Source of the DNA: an uncultured Clostridia bacterium
Lineage (GTDB): Bacteria; Bacillota; Clostridia; TANB77; CAG-508
Reading direction: 5' to 3'
NCBI GenBank assembly: GCA_934167495.1
Contig: CAKPKP010000016.1
Span: 1-31,240, forward strand
DNA: 31,240 nucleotides
Positions 15,293 through 23,985 of this stretch are shown here, piece after piece. The number at the start of each line of letters is the position of its first letter. Positions within the stretch are counted from its first letter, which is position 1. A program made the translations under genes and the position numbers. The notes under the pieces are model-generated. The model saw nothing but the letters and a program-made list of their open reading frames with translations, did no database searches and was not told where the DNA came from.

Positions 15293-18112
15293 TTATAAAT
15301 ATTTTTTTAAAAATTTACCTGTATAAGATTTTTCATTTTTAACAATTTGTTCTGGTGAGCCTACTGCTATTACTTGACCTCCCCTATCTCCTCCTTCAGG
15401 ACCTAAATCAATTATATAATCAGCTGTTTTTATTAAATCTAAATTATGTTCAATTACTAAAATAGAATTTCCTGTATCAACTAAACGTTGTAAAATATCT
15501 ACTAATCTGTGTACGTCATCAATGTGCAAACCAGTTGTTGGTTCATCTAATATATATAATGTTTTTCCAGTAGCTCTTTTTGAAAGTTCTGTTGCAAGCT
15601 TAACACGTTGTGCCTCACCACCAGATAATGTTGTAGAAGGTTGTCCAAGTTTAATATATCCTAATCCTACATCATATAATGTTTGCATTTTTTGTTTTAT
15701 TCTTGGAATATTGCTGAAGAAGTCTAATGCTTCCTCAACTGTCATATCTAGTACATCAGCTATACTTTTCCCTTTATATTTAACCTCTAATGTTTCTCTA
15801 TTATATCTCTTTCCTTTACAAACTTCACAAGGTACATATATGTCTGGTAAGAAATGCATTTCTATTCTTAATATTCCATCACCTTGACATGCTTCACAGC
15901 GACCTCCTGAAACATTAAAGCTAAATCTACCTTTTTGATATCCTCTAATTTTTGCTTCATTTGTTTCTGTGAACATATCTCTAATAACATCAAATACTCC
16001 TGTATATGTTGCTGGATTAGAACGAGGAGTTCTTCCAATAGGAGATTGATCTATATTAATAATTTTATCTATGTTTTCTAATCCTAATATTTTCTCGCAT
16101 TTTCCTGGTTTCTCGTTAGAACCATTTAACTCTTTTGCTAAATATTTATATAAGACTTCGTTTATAAGAGTACTTTTTCCTGAACCAGAAACACCTGTTA
16201 TACATGTGAATACTCCAAGTGGAAACTTAACATTTATATTTTTTAAATTATTTTCACATGCGCCTATTACCTCTATTGATTTTCCATTTGATTTTCTTCT
16301 TTTTTTAGGTACTTCTATTTTTTTCTTTCCACTTAAATATTGACCTGTAATTGATTCTGGTATTAATTTAATTTCCTCAGCAGTTCCTTGTGCTATTACA
16401 TTTCCACCATGTACTCCAGCTCCTGGTCCTATATCTATAATTTGATCTGCAGCATACATTGTATCTTCATCATGTTCTACAACTATTAATGTGTTTCCTA
16501 AATTTCTTAATTTTTTTAATGTTTCAAGTAATTTATCATTATCTCTTTGATGAAGTCCTATGCTTGGTTCATCTAATATGTATAATACTCCAGATAATCC
16601 AGAACCAATTTGTGTTGCTAAACGTATACGTTGGGCTTCACCACCTGATAATGTTCCTGCTGGTCTAGATAATGTTAAATATTCTAGTCCAACATCAATT
16701 AAAAATTGAAGCCTTTGATGCAATTCTTTAAAAATTTGTTCTGCTATCATTTTATCTTTTCTATTTAATTCTAAACTTGCAATAAAATTTTTAATTTCAT
16801 TTATTGGCATGCTTGTAAGTTCATTTATGTTTTTATCTCCAACTTTTACTGATAAGACTTCTGGCTTTAATCTTGCTCCATGGCAAAGATGACATTCACT
16901 ATTGCTCATATATAATTCATAGAAATCTCTCATTCCTTGAGATTTTGTTTCTCTGTATCTTCTATCTAGTGTTGGAATAACGCCTTCAAATGGAGCTGTA
17001 AATTTTCTAACCCCTGCTGCTGATTCATATTCAAAATCTATTTTTTCTTCCCCAGTTCCATAAAGTATTTTTTCTAAAAACTCGCGAGGAAGCTTTTTAA
17101 TAGGCTTTTTAATATCAACGTTATAATGTTTAGCTATGCTTTCAAAATACATTTTTGCCATAGTGTCGCCTTTTTTCATTGTGCTTGCACCGAAAGCCTT
17201 AACTCCATCATATAAAGTTTTATTTTTATCTGGTATTATTAAATCTTCGTCCATTTTCATTAAATATCCAATACCTGTACATTCTGGACAAGCACCAAAT
17301 GGATTGTTAAATGAAAACATTCTTGGACTTAATTCCTCAAAACTTATGTTACAATCTGGACACGCATAGTTTCCACTAAATAATTTTTCTTTATCTCCAA
17401 TAACATCAACTAAAACCAAATTGTTTGCGTGTTTCATAGCAATTTCAACAGATTCTGCCAGTCTGTTTTTTATTTCTGGTTTTATAATTAATCTATCTAC
17501 TACTAAATCTATATTATGTTTTTTATTTCTATCTATTTCTATATCGTCTGTAAGTTCTACAATTTCTCCATCTATTCTAGCTCTTACAAATCCATCTTTT
17601 TGAGCATCTTGTAATAATTTTACGTATTCTCCTTTTTTCCCTCTTATAACAGGTGAAAGTATTTGAATTTTTGTGCCTTCAGGCAATTCCATTACATTAT
17701 CTACTATTTGATCTAATGTTTGTTTTTCAATTTTTTTGCCACATTTTGGACAATATGGAATACCAATTCTAGCATAAAGTAAACGTATATAATCATAAAT
17801 CTCTGTAACTGTTCCAACAGTAGAACGAGGATTTTTTGATGTTGTTTTTTGATCTATTGAAATAGCAGGAGAAAGTCCTTCTATGCTTTCTACATCTGGT
17901 TTTTCCATTAAACCTAAAAATTGTCTTGCATATGAAGATAAACTTTCTACATATCTTCTTTGACCTTCTGCATACAATGTATCGAATGCTAAAGAAGATT
18001 TTCCAGAACCTGAAAGTCCTGTAATTACTACTAATTTATCTCTAGGTATTTCTAAACTAATATTTTTTAGATTATGTTCTTTTGCGCCTTTTATAATAAT
18101 CTTATCATTCAT
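15293..18112 (-). CDS. uvrA: Excinuclease ABC subunit A
   Basis: Damage-recognition ATPase of nucleotide excision repair. Two ABC modules: Walker A GLSGSGKSS near residue 33 and GVSGSGKST near 640; signatures LSGGEAQRIRLA and LSGGEAQRVKLA; zinc modules CPKCGKKI, CPDC...CPEC, CHLCHGARLKPE and CEACQGDG...CEVCKGKR. The 939 residues fit UvrA. I start at ATG 18112 because AGGGGG lies seven bases upstream; a longer open frame to 18172 runs over the promoter at 18144-18172. Its partner uvrB lies upstream on the same strand but carries frameshifts. Confidence 0.97.
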   Translation of the reverse strand: MNDKIIIKGAKEHNLKNISLEIPRDKLVVITGLSGSGKSSLAFDTLYAEGQRRYVESLSSYARQFLGLMEKPDVESIEGLSPAISIDQKTTSKNPRSTVGTVTEIYDYIRLLYARIGIPYCPKCGKKIEKQTLDQIVDNVMELPEGTKIQILSPVIRGKKGEYVKLLQDAQKDGFVRARIDGEIVELTDDIEIDRNKKHNIDLVVDRLIIKPEIKNRLAESVEIAMKHANNLVLVDVIGDKEKLFSGNYACPDCNISFEELSPRMFSFNNPFGACPECTGIGYLMKMDEDLIIPDKNKTLYDGVKAFGASTMKKGDTMAKMYFESIAKHYNVDIKKPIKKLPREFLEKILYGTGEEKIDFEYESAAGVRKFTAPFEGVIPTLDRRYRETKSQGMRDFYELYMSNSECHLCHGARLKPEVLSVKVGDKNINELTSMPINEIKNFIASLELNRKDKMIAEQIFKELHQRLQFLIDVGLEYLTLSRPAGTLSGGEAQRIRLATQIGSGLSGVLYILDEPSIGLHQRDNDKLLETLKKLRNLGNTLIVVEHDEDTMYAADQIIDIGPGAGVHGGNVIAQGTAEEIKLIPESITGQYLSGKKKIEVPKKRRKSNGKSIEVIGACENNLKNINVKFPLGVFTCITGVSGSGKSTLINEVLYKYLAKELNGSNEKPGKCEKILGLENIDKIINIDQSPIGRTPRSNPATYTGVFDVIRDMFTETNEAKIRGYQKGRFSFNVSGGRCEACQGDGILRIEMHFLPDIYVPCEVCKGKRYNRETLEVKYKGKSIADVLDMTVEEALDFFSNIPRIKQKMQTLYDVGLGYIKLGQPSTTLSGGEAQRVKLATELSKRATGKTLYILDEPTTGLHIDDVHRLVDILQRLVDTGNSILVIEHNLDLIKTADYIIDLGPEGGDRGGQVIAVGSPEQIVKNEKSYTGKFLKKYL

Positions 18113-18143
18113 AATATAGCCCCCTAAAAATTCGAATATTAAT

Positions 18144-18172
18144 ATTATACTATAATATTTTAAACAAAACAA
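18144..18172 (-). promoter_or_regulatory. Promoter of uvrA
   Basis: TTGTTT (18167-18172), a 17-bp spacer and a perfect TATAAT (18144-18149). No LexA-type SOS box is apparent. Confidence 0.7.
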
Positions 18173-18199
18173 GAGTTTGTTTGAAAATTATACATATTT

Positions 18200-18315
18200 C
18201 ACATAAAGAATAAATCCGAACATCAGTAAAGTTGCTTATGTGCGAAAATTTATGAAATAAATTTTCTGTACAAAGTATTTATATAATAGGAATTTCAAAG
18301 AAAATTCCTATTATA
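18200..18315 (+). repeat. Interspersed palindromic repeat, copy 2
   Basis: Hairpin A candidate CACATAA (18200-18206)/TTATGTG (18236-18242) differs in sequence from copy 1. Hairpin B GAAAATTTA (18244-18252)/TAAATTTTC (18258-18266). The linker TGTACAAAGTATTTATA is conserved. Hairpin C TATAATAGGAATTT (18282-18295)/AAATTCCTATTATA (18302-18315), 14 perfect pairs. The stems differ from copy 1 on both arms together. It lies directly behind the terminator of the 18418 gene. Confidence 0.85.
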
Positions 18316-18323
18316 TAAACCAA

Positions 18324-18360
18324 AAGGAATGTCTTCGGTTAAATACCGTCAACATTCCTT
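18324..18360 (-). terminator. Intrinsic terminator of the 18418-19074 gene
   Basis: AAGGAATGT/ACATTCCTT with an inner CGGT/ACCG stem and a U-rich tail on the minus strand. Confidence 0.7.
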
Positions 18361-18366
18361 ATTAGT

Positions 18367-18410
18367 AGCCTAATTTACACTGTTTAATTTTGGTTTTAGT
18401 ATATTAGGCT
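18367..18410 (-). other. Second hairpin after the 18418 gene
   Basis: AGCCTAAT (18367-18374) pairs with ATTAGGCT (18403-18410) around a 28-nt loop, just after the stop and ahead of the terminator. Possibly a 3' protective structure. Confidence 0.4.
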
Positions 18411-18417
18411 TTCACAG

Positions 18418-19074
18418 CTAAATTTCTTCTTCAAGAAATTTTATAGCTGTATTGTTAACAAATTTGCAAAGTCTGTCATAATTAAATGTTTTGCCAACAT
18501 ATGGTAATTTTTTTGACAAATAGCCATAAAGTTCTTCTTTCCATGTAATTTCGCGCCGATTATTGAAATTATAAAATTCTTCACCTTGAACATCGGGTAA
18601 GTTACTTGGAATAGAATTGATAAACTCCATACTAATAATACCATCTGAAATTAATTTTGTATTGACTTCAGTATAACCATTATATAAAGCATCCCAAAAA
18701 TTTTCTATTTTCCACTTAGCACCGGTTTGTATATTTTCTACAAATCCTGTATTATTGTTAAAAGAAAATTCTTCAAGTAGAAACTCTTTAATAAAATGAT
18801 AATCAAGATACAAATGGCAAAAGCATCCAAGCTTAACAGGGTCTTCTAAAATCTTTAATGTCTTTCTTGCTTGTTCCAAATTTGGAATCTTAAACCAATT
18901 GTTAATCTCTGACGACACATAATAATGTGTTTTGCTCTTTGTCTTCATGTCAATTGTGAGATCAGGAATAAGATTTCCCGCAAAAAAATCCTGCTTGTTT
19001 TGCAATATTTCTTTTAGATTCATGTTTTCTAATACATTTGTTGCAAACACAAGATGACACATGATTCCTGGCAT
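18418..19074 (-). CDS. Zinc-dependent phospholipase C-like domain protein
   Basis: A 218-residue protein resembling the Zn-dependent phospholipase C/nuclease P1-like fold (PF00882). The N-terminus GIMCHLVFATNVLE, then FFAGNLIPDLT and THYYVS, and CFCHLYLDYHFIKEF near residue 84 give the spaced His/Asp ligands expected for a metal site. There is no signal peptide, so it probably stays in the cell and its substrate is unknown. AAGGAGG lies 10 bp before the ATG. It sits alone between uvrB and uvrA with its own promoter and terminator, and holds an in-frame CGG (codon 173). It looks inserted into the repair block. Confidence 0.7.
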   Translation of the reverse strand: MPGIMCHLVFATNVLENMNLKEILQNKQDFFAGNLIPDLTIDMKTKSKTHYYVSSEINNWFKIPNLEQARKTLKILEDPVKLGCFCHLYLDYHFIKEFLLEEFSFNNNTGFVENIQTGAKWKIENFWDALYNGYTEVNTKLISDGIISMEFINSIPSNLPDVQGEEFYNFNNRREITWKEELYGYLSKKLPYVGKTFNYDRLCKFVNNTAIKFLEEEI

Positions 19075-19117
19075 AGTTATGCCGCCTCCTTAGATTTTAT
19101 AAATGTATAATAACGTA

Positions 19118-19146
19118 AGTATACTACTAAACAAATATAGTGTCAA
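19118..19146 (-). promoter_or_regulatory. Promoter of the 18418-19074 gene
   Basis: A perfect TTGACA (19141-19146), a 17-bp spacer and TATACT (19118-19123); the leader is about 37 nt. Confidence 0.85.
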
Positions 19147-19184
19147 TATTTGTTAGAAAGGCTTAATTAATGCAGTAATCAATT

Positions 19185-21142
19185 TTATAATAATTTTTCT
19201 AATTCTTTTATCTTATCTCTAAGTTCAGCTGCTTTTTCAAATTCCATTTCACTAGCAGCTTTTAGCATTTCATCTGTTAACTTATTTATGATAGATTCTG
19301 GTGTCTCATCTTTTTCTATGTTATAAGCTGTTTGTATGTCTTCTACAATAGATGCTTTTATTGTATCTCTTACCGATTTCTTTATTGTTTGAGGTGTTAT
19401 ATTATGTTCTTTATTATATTGCTCTTGAATTTGTCTTCTTCTATTTGTTTCAGATATTGCTTTTTCCATTGATTCTGTAAGTTCATCTGCATACATAATT
19501 ACCTTACCATCTGTATTTCTTGCAGCACGTCCTATTGTTTGAATTAAAGAACGTTCAGAACGTAAAAAACCTTCTTTATCTGCATCAAGTATAGCAACTA
19601 GAGAAACTTCTGGAATATCAAGTCCTTCCCTTAAAAGATTTATACCTACAAGTACATCAAATTCTCCTATTCTTAAGTCTCTTATAATCTCCATTCTTTC
19701 TAGTGCTTTTATGTCTGAGTGCATATATCTTACTCTAATTCCTATATTTCTAAGATATGATGTTAAATCTTCTGCCATTTTCTTTGTTAATGTTGTAACT
19801 AAAATTCTTTCATCTTTTTCAACTCTTAAATGTATTTGTTCTATTAAATCATCTATTTGATTTTCAACTGGTTTTACTTGAATTTCAGGGTCTAATAACC
19901 CTGTTGGTCTTATTATTTGTTCTACAACATTATCTTTTGAATGTTCATTCTCATAATCCGCAGGAGTTGCACTAACAAATATACATTGATTTATTCTTTC
20001 TTCAAATTCTTCAAATTTAAGCGGTCTGTTATCATATGCTGATGGAAGTCTAAATCCATAATTTACTAAAGAATCCTTTCTTGCTCTGTCTCCATTATAC
20101 ATAGCTCTAACTTGTGGAATTGTAGCATGAGATTCATCTATTAATAATAAGAAATCATCTGGAAAATAATCAAACAGTGTAAATGGTGGACTTCCTGGTT
20201 TTCTGCCACTTATATGTCTAGAATAATTTTCAATTCCTTGGCAAAATCCTGTTTCTCTTAGCATTTCCATATCAAAATTTGTTCTCTCTTCTATTCTTTG
20301 AGCTTCTATTAATTTATTTTTAGATTTAAAATATTCCACTCTTTCTTCTAATTCTTTTTCTATTGTCTCAATTGCTCTATCCCTTTTATCAGATGTTGTA
20401 ACATAATGAGAATTTGGGAAAATCATAACATGATTTCTAACAGCTATAACTTTTCCTGTTAAAGGATTTATCTCTGATATTTTCTCAATTTCGTCTCCCC
20501 AGAACTCTACTCTTATTGCACTTTCTCCTTTATCTGAAGGATATATTTCAACAATGTCTCCTTTTGCCCTAAATGTTCCTCTTTTAAAATCTAATTCATT
20601 TCTACTATATTGCATACTTACTAATTTTTTTAATACTTCATCTCTTTCTTTTTTCATTCCTGGTCTTAAAGAAATTATTAAATTTTCATAATCAATAGGG
20701 TCTCCTAATCCATATATACATGAAACAGAAGCTACAACTATAACATCTCTTGTTTCAAATAATGATGCAGTTGCAGAATGTCTTAATTTATCGATTTCAT
20801 CATTTATTGAAGCATCTTTTTCAATATAAGTATCAGAAGATGCTATATACGCTTCTGGCTGATAATAATCATAATAAGATACAAAATATTCAACTCTATT
20901 TTCTGGAAAAAATTCTTTAAATTCGGAATATAATTGTCCTGCTAATGTTTTGTTGTGTGCCAAAACTAAAGTTGGCCTTCCGAGTTTTTGCTATTATGTT
21001 TGCCATTGTGAATGTTTTTCCGAGAACCTGTTACACCTAAAAGTGTTTGAAATTTCTTACCCTCTTCTATTCCTTTGGATAAGTATTCAATTGCTTGTGG
21101 TTGGTCTCCTGTTGGCTTAAATTCTGAGTGTAATTTAAACAT
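19185..21142 (-). pseudogene. uvrB: Excinuclease ABC subunit B with two +1 frameshifts
   Basis: UvrB, the helicase-like damage verifier that works with UvrA and UvrC. The real start is ATG 21142 (MFKLHSEFKPTGDQPQ) behind AGGAGGTGA. The frame runs through GVTGS (residues 36-40) and then breaks: an extra base at about 21022 shifts to the frame encoding GKTFTMANIIAK, and another at about 20982 shifts to GRPTLVLAHNKTLAGQ. From 20963 to 19185 the frame is intact, with YYDYYQPEAY, the DEAD-like box LLIDESHA, the helicase motifs and the C-terminal UVR domain. Restored, it is about 651 residues, normal for UvrB. The breaks split the Walker A site, so without repair of the frame no active ATPase is made. 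Sequencing error, true mutation and recoding are all possible. Confidence 0.93.
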
Positions 21143-21273
21143 CTTTTAGTCACCTCCTATATCATTTTTTCTTAAAATTATACATACATATTTTTATGGT
21201 TAATATTTCAATTTTTATATTAAAGACGAATAAAAGTCACAATTCTATTTTTTCATAATTTAATTATTTTTAA

Positions 21274-23004
21274 TTAAATTCCATCAGATAATTGTTTTTC
21301 TAAGTATTCTTTTGAAATTCTTATAGTCGTTGGTCTACCATGAGGGCATGTATATGGATTATTCAATTTTAATAATTTTTCTATTAGCTCTTCAACCTCT
21401 TTCTGTCCTAACACCATATTAGCTTTTACAGCTGCTTTGCACGCAACAGTTGCAATAAATCGTTCTTCTACATCCTTTATTGAAGTTCTTTCACTTGATA
21501 GCATTTCATCTAATGTATCTAAAAAAATGTTTTTTGTTTTAGACTTATACTCTAAATCTGGTATTCCATTAATTTTAACAGTATTTTCTCCAAATGGTTC
21601 TATTTCAAATCCTGTATTTGAAATTAATTGCATGTTTTGTTTTATGAATTCCATCTCTTTATGTGTTAATGTTACAACTTCTGGTATTAACATTAATTGC
21701 GTATTTTGGCTTATATGTTTTTTATAATTTTCTTTAATTTGTTCATATAAAACTCTTTCATGAGCAGCATGTTGGTCTACTAAAAATATCTCTTCATTTA
21801 TTTCTAATGCAATAAACGTTTTAAATAATATTCCCAAATATTTATATTCAATATTTCTTTTTTCTTCTCTTTCAATGTTTTCCATAATATTTGAAGTATT
21901 TTGAGATAAATTAGAATTTATGTTCTTAGTTTCTTCAAGCTTGTTTGTTACAAAATCATATTCACTATCTATATATTCCTTTTTTATATCTTGAATATCA
22001 TTATTTCCTAAAAATTCTGAATTTAACATTGCGTTTTTTATTGCATGATATAATGTTTTTGAAATTTTTTCTTCATCATTAAATCTTACTCCCATTTTGG
22101 TTGGATGAACATTTACATCATAATAATCTGCTGGCATATCTAAATTCAAAATATAGAATCCATATTTTCCTATTCCTATAGCTCCCTTAAAAGCTTGGTC
22201 TGCACTATTACTTAAAATATTGTTTCTAATATTTCTTTTGTTTAAAAATAAAATCTGACTTTTTCTTGAATCTTGTGAAACTAAAGTGTTTCCAATAACA
22301 CCAGTTATTTGTATATTTTCTTCTTTAAAATCTACCTTTACCAAGTTTTCTTTTATTTCTTTTCCATAAAGTATATATATTATATCTTCAAGTTTTCCGT
22401 TTCCAGTTGAATAAAATGCATTTTGACCATTATTTATTAATCTGAAAGATATGTTTGGATATGCCATAGCAGTTTTTTGAACCCATTCTTTTATATACTT
22501 GAATTCTGTAAAATCTTGTTTCAAGAATTTATATCTAACGGGTGTATTAAAAAATAGATTTTCTACAGTAATTGTTAAACCTCTTTGTGCTCCACATTCC
22601 TCAGCTTCTATTATATCTCCCGCTTCTATTACCAATTTTAATCCTGCATCATCCGCTTCGGTTCTTGATATCATAGTAGTTCTAGATATAGCACTAATAC
22701 TAGCTAGTGCTTCACCTCTAAACCCCATTGTATATGTATTCTCTAAATCTTCCACTTTTCTTATTTTACTTGTTGCGTGTCTTTCAATAGAAAGTGACAT
22801 ATCATCTCTTGCTATTCCTTTACCATTATCAGTTATTTTTATAAAAGTTTTTCCACCATTTTTTATCTCAATAATTATTTTGGTTGCACCTGCATCTATA
22901 GAATTTTCAACTAATTCTTTTACTACATTTGCTGGCCTTTCAATTACCTCACCAGCAGCAATTTTATTTATTGTTAAATCATCTAATAAAACTATATCTC
23001 CCAT
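21274..23004 (-). CDS. mutL: DNA mismatch repair protein MutL
   Basis: Mismatch-repair ATPase with nicking endonuclease. The GHKL ATPase has ELVENSIDAGA near residue 28, DNGKGI near 62 and GFRGEALASI near 95. The C-terminal domain has the endonuclease motif DQHAAHERVLYE near 408 and CPHGRP near 553. I start at ATG 23004 (MGDIVLLDD), with AAGGA seven bases upstream; the promoter at 23037-23065 predicts a transcript starting near 23030, which excludes the longer TTG start at 23034. The 576 residues are slightly short. mutS is not in the window. uvrB lies 131 bp downstream. Confidence 0.96.
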   Translation of the reverse strand: MGDIVLLDDLTINKIAAGEVIERPANVVKELVENSIDAGATKIIIEIKNGGKTFIKITDNGKGIARDDMSLSIERHATSKIRKVEDLENTYTMGFRGEALASISAISRTTMISRTEADDAGLKLVIEAGDIIEAEECGAQRGLTITVENLFFNTPVRYKFLKQDFTEFKYIKEWVQKTAMAYPNISFRLINNGQNAFYSTGNGKLEDIIYILYGKEIKENLVKVDFKEENIQITGVIGNTLVSQDSRKSQILFLNKRNIRNNILSNSADQAFKGAIGIGKYGFYILNLDMPADYYDVNVHPTKMGVRFNDEEKISKTLYHAIKNAMLNSEFLGNNDIQDIKKEYIDSEYDFVTNKLEETKNINSNLSQNTSNIMENIEREEKRNIEYKYLGILFKTFIALEINEEIFLVDQHAAHERVLYEQIKENYKKHISQNTQLMLIPEVVTLTHKEMEFIKQNMQLISNTGFEIEPFGENTVKINGIPDLEYKSKTKNIFLDTLDEMLSSERTSIKDVEERFIATVACKAAVKANMVLGQKEVEELIEKLLKLNNPYTCPHGRPTTIRISKEYLEKQLSDGI

Positions 23005-23036
23005 TTTTTTATCCTTCATTTTTATTTCTTGCAATT

Positions 23037-23065
23037 ATTATAATAATGCTATAAATTAAAGTCAA
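23037..23065 (-). promoter_or_regulatory. Promoter of mutL
   Basis: TTGACT (23060-23065), a 17-bp spacer and a perfect TATAAT (23037-23042), just behind the U tail of the recU terminator. Confidence 0.85.
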
Positions 23066-23068
23066 GAA

Positions 23069-23094
23069 AAAACATGAATACATTTTCATGTTTT
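23069..23094 (-). terminator. Intrinsic terminator of recU
   Basis: AAAACATGAA (23069-23078) pairs with TTCATGTTTT (23085-23094) around a 6-nt loop, then a U run on the minus strand; it overlaps the recU stop codon. Confidence 0.85.
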
Positions 23095-23659
23095 ATAAAA
23101 TATTTAAAAAGTCCATTACTCCCATTTTTCTTGTTAATGCTCTAAGATTTAGATTTTCTAGTTCTTCTTGCTTTATATATTGCCTTCCAAAAATTTCTTT
23201 CATGTTATTCCAAGTTTTTATATTTACATTATATATTTTCCCATCTGCAAATCCGACTAGTACAAAAGACATAGCACCCAAATCTTGATATTTTAGCAAA
23301 GTTTCTCTTTGAAAATCACTTAAAACAGAAAAATGTATTTTATCCGCTCCTGTAAATTTAGCATCAAATACTACAGTTCTCCCGCCTTTTATCGTGCCTT
23401 TAAAGTCTGGCTGTGCTGATTTACTAAATACAGTTTCAAAATGTCCATTTTCTATATGTTTTAATATTTTCATTGGTTCAGGAGTCTTTTCAATCATTGC
23501 TAATTTTTTTAATTCATATACTTCACAAATAACTTCTATTTGCTCTTCAAATGTTTTTCCTAATTCCCTGTTTACTTTACCTTGTAATTGTCTATAAGGA
23601 TTTTTCTTAAAGTTTTGTGATGATAATATATTCTTATATTCCTCAATTGAAATTCCCAT
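23093..23659 (-). CDS. recU: Holliday junction resolvase RecU-like
   Basis: A 188-residue nuclease of the RecU family (PF03838). The core QPDFKGTIKGGRTVVFDAKFTG (residues about 83-104; shown in parts: PDFKG, then VVFDAK) matches the D...E/D-x-K catalytic pattern of RecU, followed by FSVLSDFQRETLLKYQDLGAMSF, where RecU has its conserved His/Gln helix. It resolves four-way junctions in recombination and repair. Here the acidic residue before the catalytic Lys is Asp rather than Glu. The start ATG overlaps the stop of the 20-codon ORF at 23659-23721 by one base (TAATG), suggesting coupling. It lies next to mutL in a repair block. The match is by motif only, hence RecU-like. Confidence 0.78.
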   Translation of the reverse strand: MGISIEEYKNILSSQNFKKNPYRQLQGKVNRELGKTFEEQIEVICEVYELKKLAMIEKTPEPMKILKHIENGHFETVFSKSAQPDFKGTIKGGRTVVFDAKFTGADKIHFSVLSDFQRETLLKYQDLGAMSFVLVGFADGKIYNVNIKTWNNMKEIFGRQYIKQEELENLNLRALTRKMGVMDFLNIL

Positions 23660-23721
23660 TATTTTTCCCTTTCTAAGCTTATATTATTTTTTAATAATCC
23701 CTTCATTTTATCTGAAATCAT
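23659..23721 (-). CDS. Possible 20-aa ORF coupled to recU
   Basis: MISDKMKGLLKNNISLEREK, starting behind an AAGAAGAG and ending in a TAATG overlap with recU. It is short and without relatives I know, but its position suits translational coupling. It may instead be the leftover end of a lost gene. Confidence 0.4.
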   Translation of the reverse strand: MISDKMKGLLKNNISLEREK

Positions 23722-23745
23722 AAAATCTCTTCTTTCTAATAAAGT

Positions 23746-23970
23746 TTAATATTTTCCTAATATTCTTACAAATATTCCGCTGTTTTTAATCTTTTCTATA
23801 GCCTCATCTTCTCTTTTATCGTTAGATATAGTTACATCTATCCAAAATATATATTCACCTAAAATTGTTTTTGCAGGTCGTGATTTAATTTTAGTTTCGT
23901 TATTATTGTAATAATCATTACAGGCTTCATATGAGAAAGTACCTCTTGGCCCTAAATATCCTACTTTCAT
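23746..23970 (-). pseudogene. pheA: Prephenate dehydratase remnant with internal deletion
   Basis: The first 27 residues (MKVGYLGPRGTFSYEA...) are the start of prephenate dehydratase, the enzyme making phenylpyruvate for phenylalanine. They run in frame straight into KSRPAKTILGEYIFWIDVT and a tail ending FVRILGKY, which is the second half of its C-terminal ACT regulatory domain. The whole catalytic core and the first half of the ACT domain (the GAL motif) are missing, about 150-200 residues. The 74-residue product can hardly be active. AAGGAG and ATG remain intact, and it sits in a tight row with its neighbours, so the deletion is recent or the stub is tolerated. Confidence 0.85.
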
Positions 23971-23985
23971 GTTGTACTCCTTGTA

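Noticed and set aside
15522..17603. Plus-strand open frames opposite uvrA
   Set aside because: They lie wholly inside uvrA, lack ribosome sites and have biased compositions typical of antisense shadows. The same holds for plus-strand frames opposite ileS, mutL and the pilin-like gene.
18113..18172. Longer UvrA N-terminus
   Set aside because: The extension is promoter and ribosome-site sequence, and UvrA proteins begin at the IIIKGAKEHNLKN block.
19185..20963. uvrB read as a complete gene starting at the TTG at 20963
   Set aside because: That start falls inside the conserved LAHNKTLAGQ block; the real start with a strong ribosome site is at 21142, with two frame breaks between.
21143..21273. 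LexA/SOS box ahead of uvrB
   Set aside because: No GAAC-N4-GTTC type palindrome was found.
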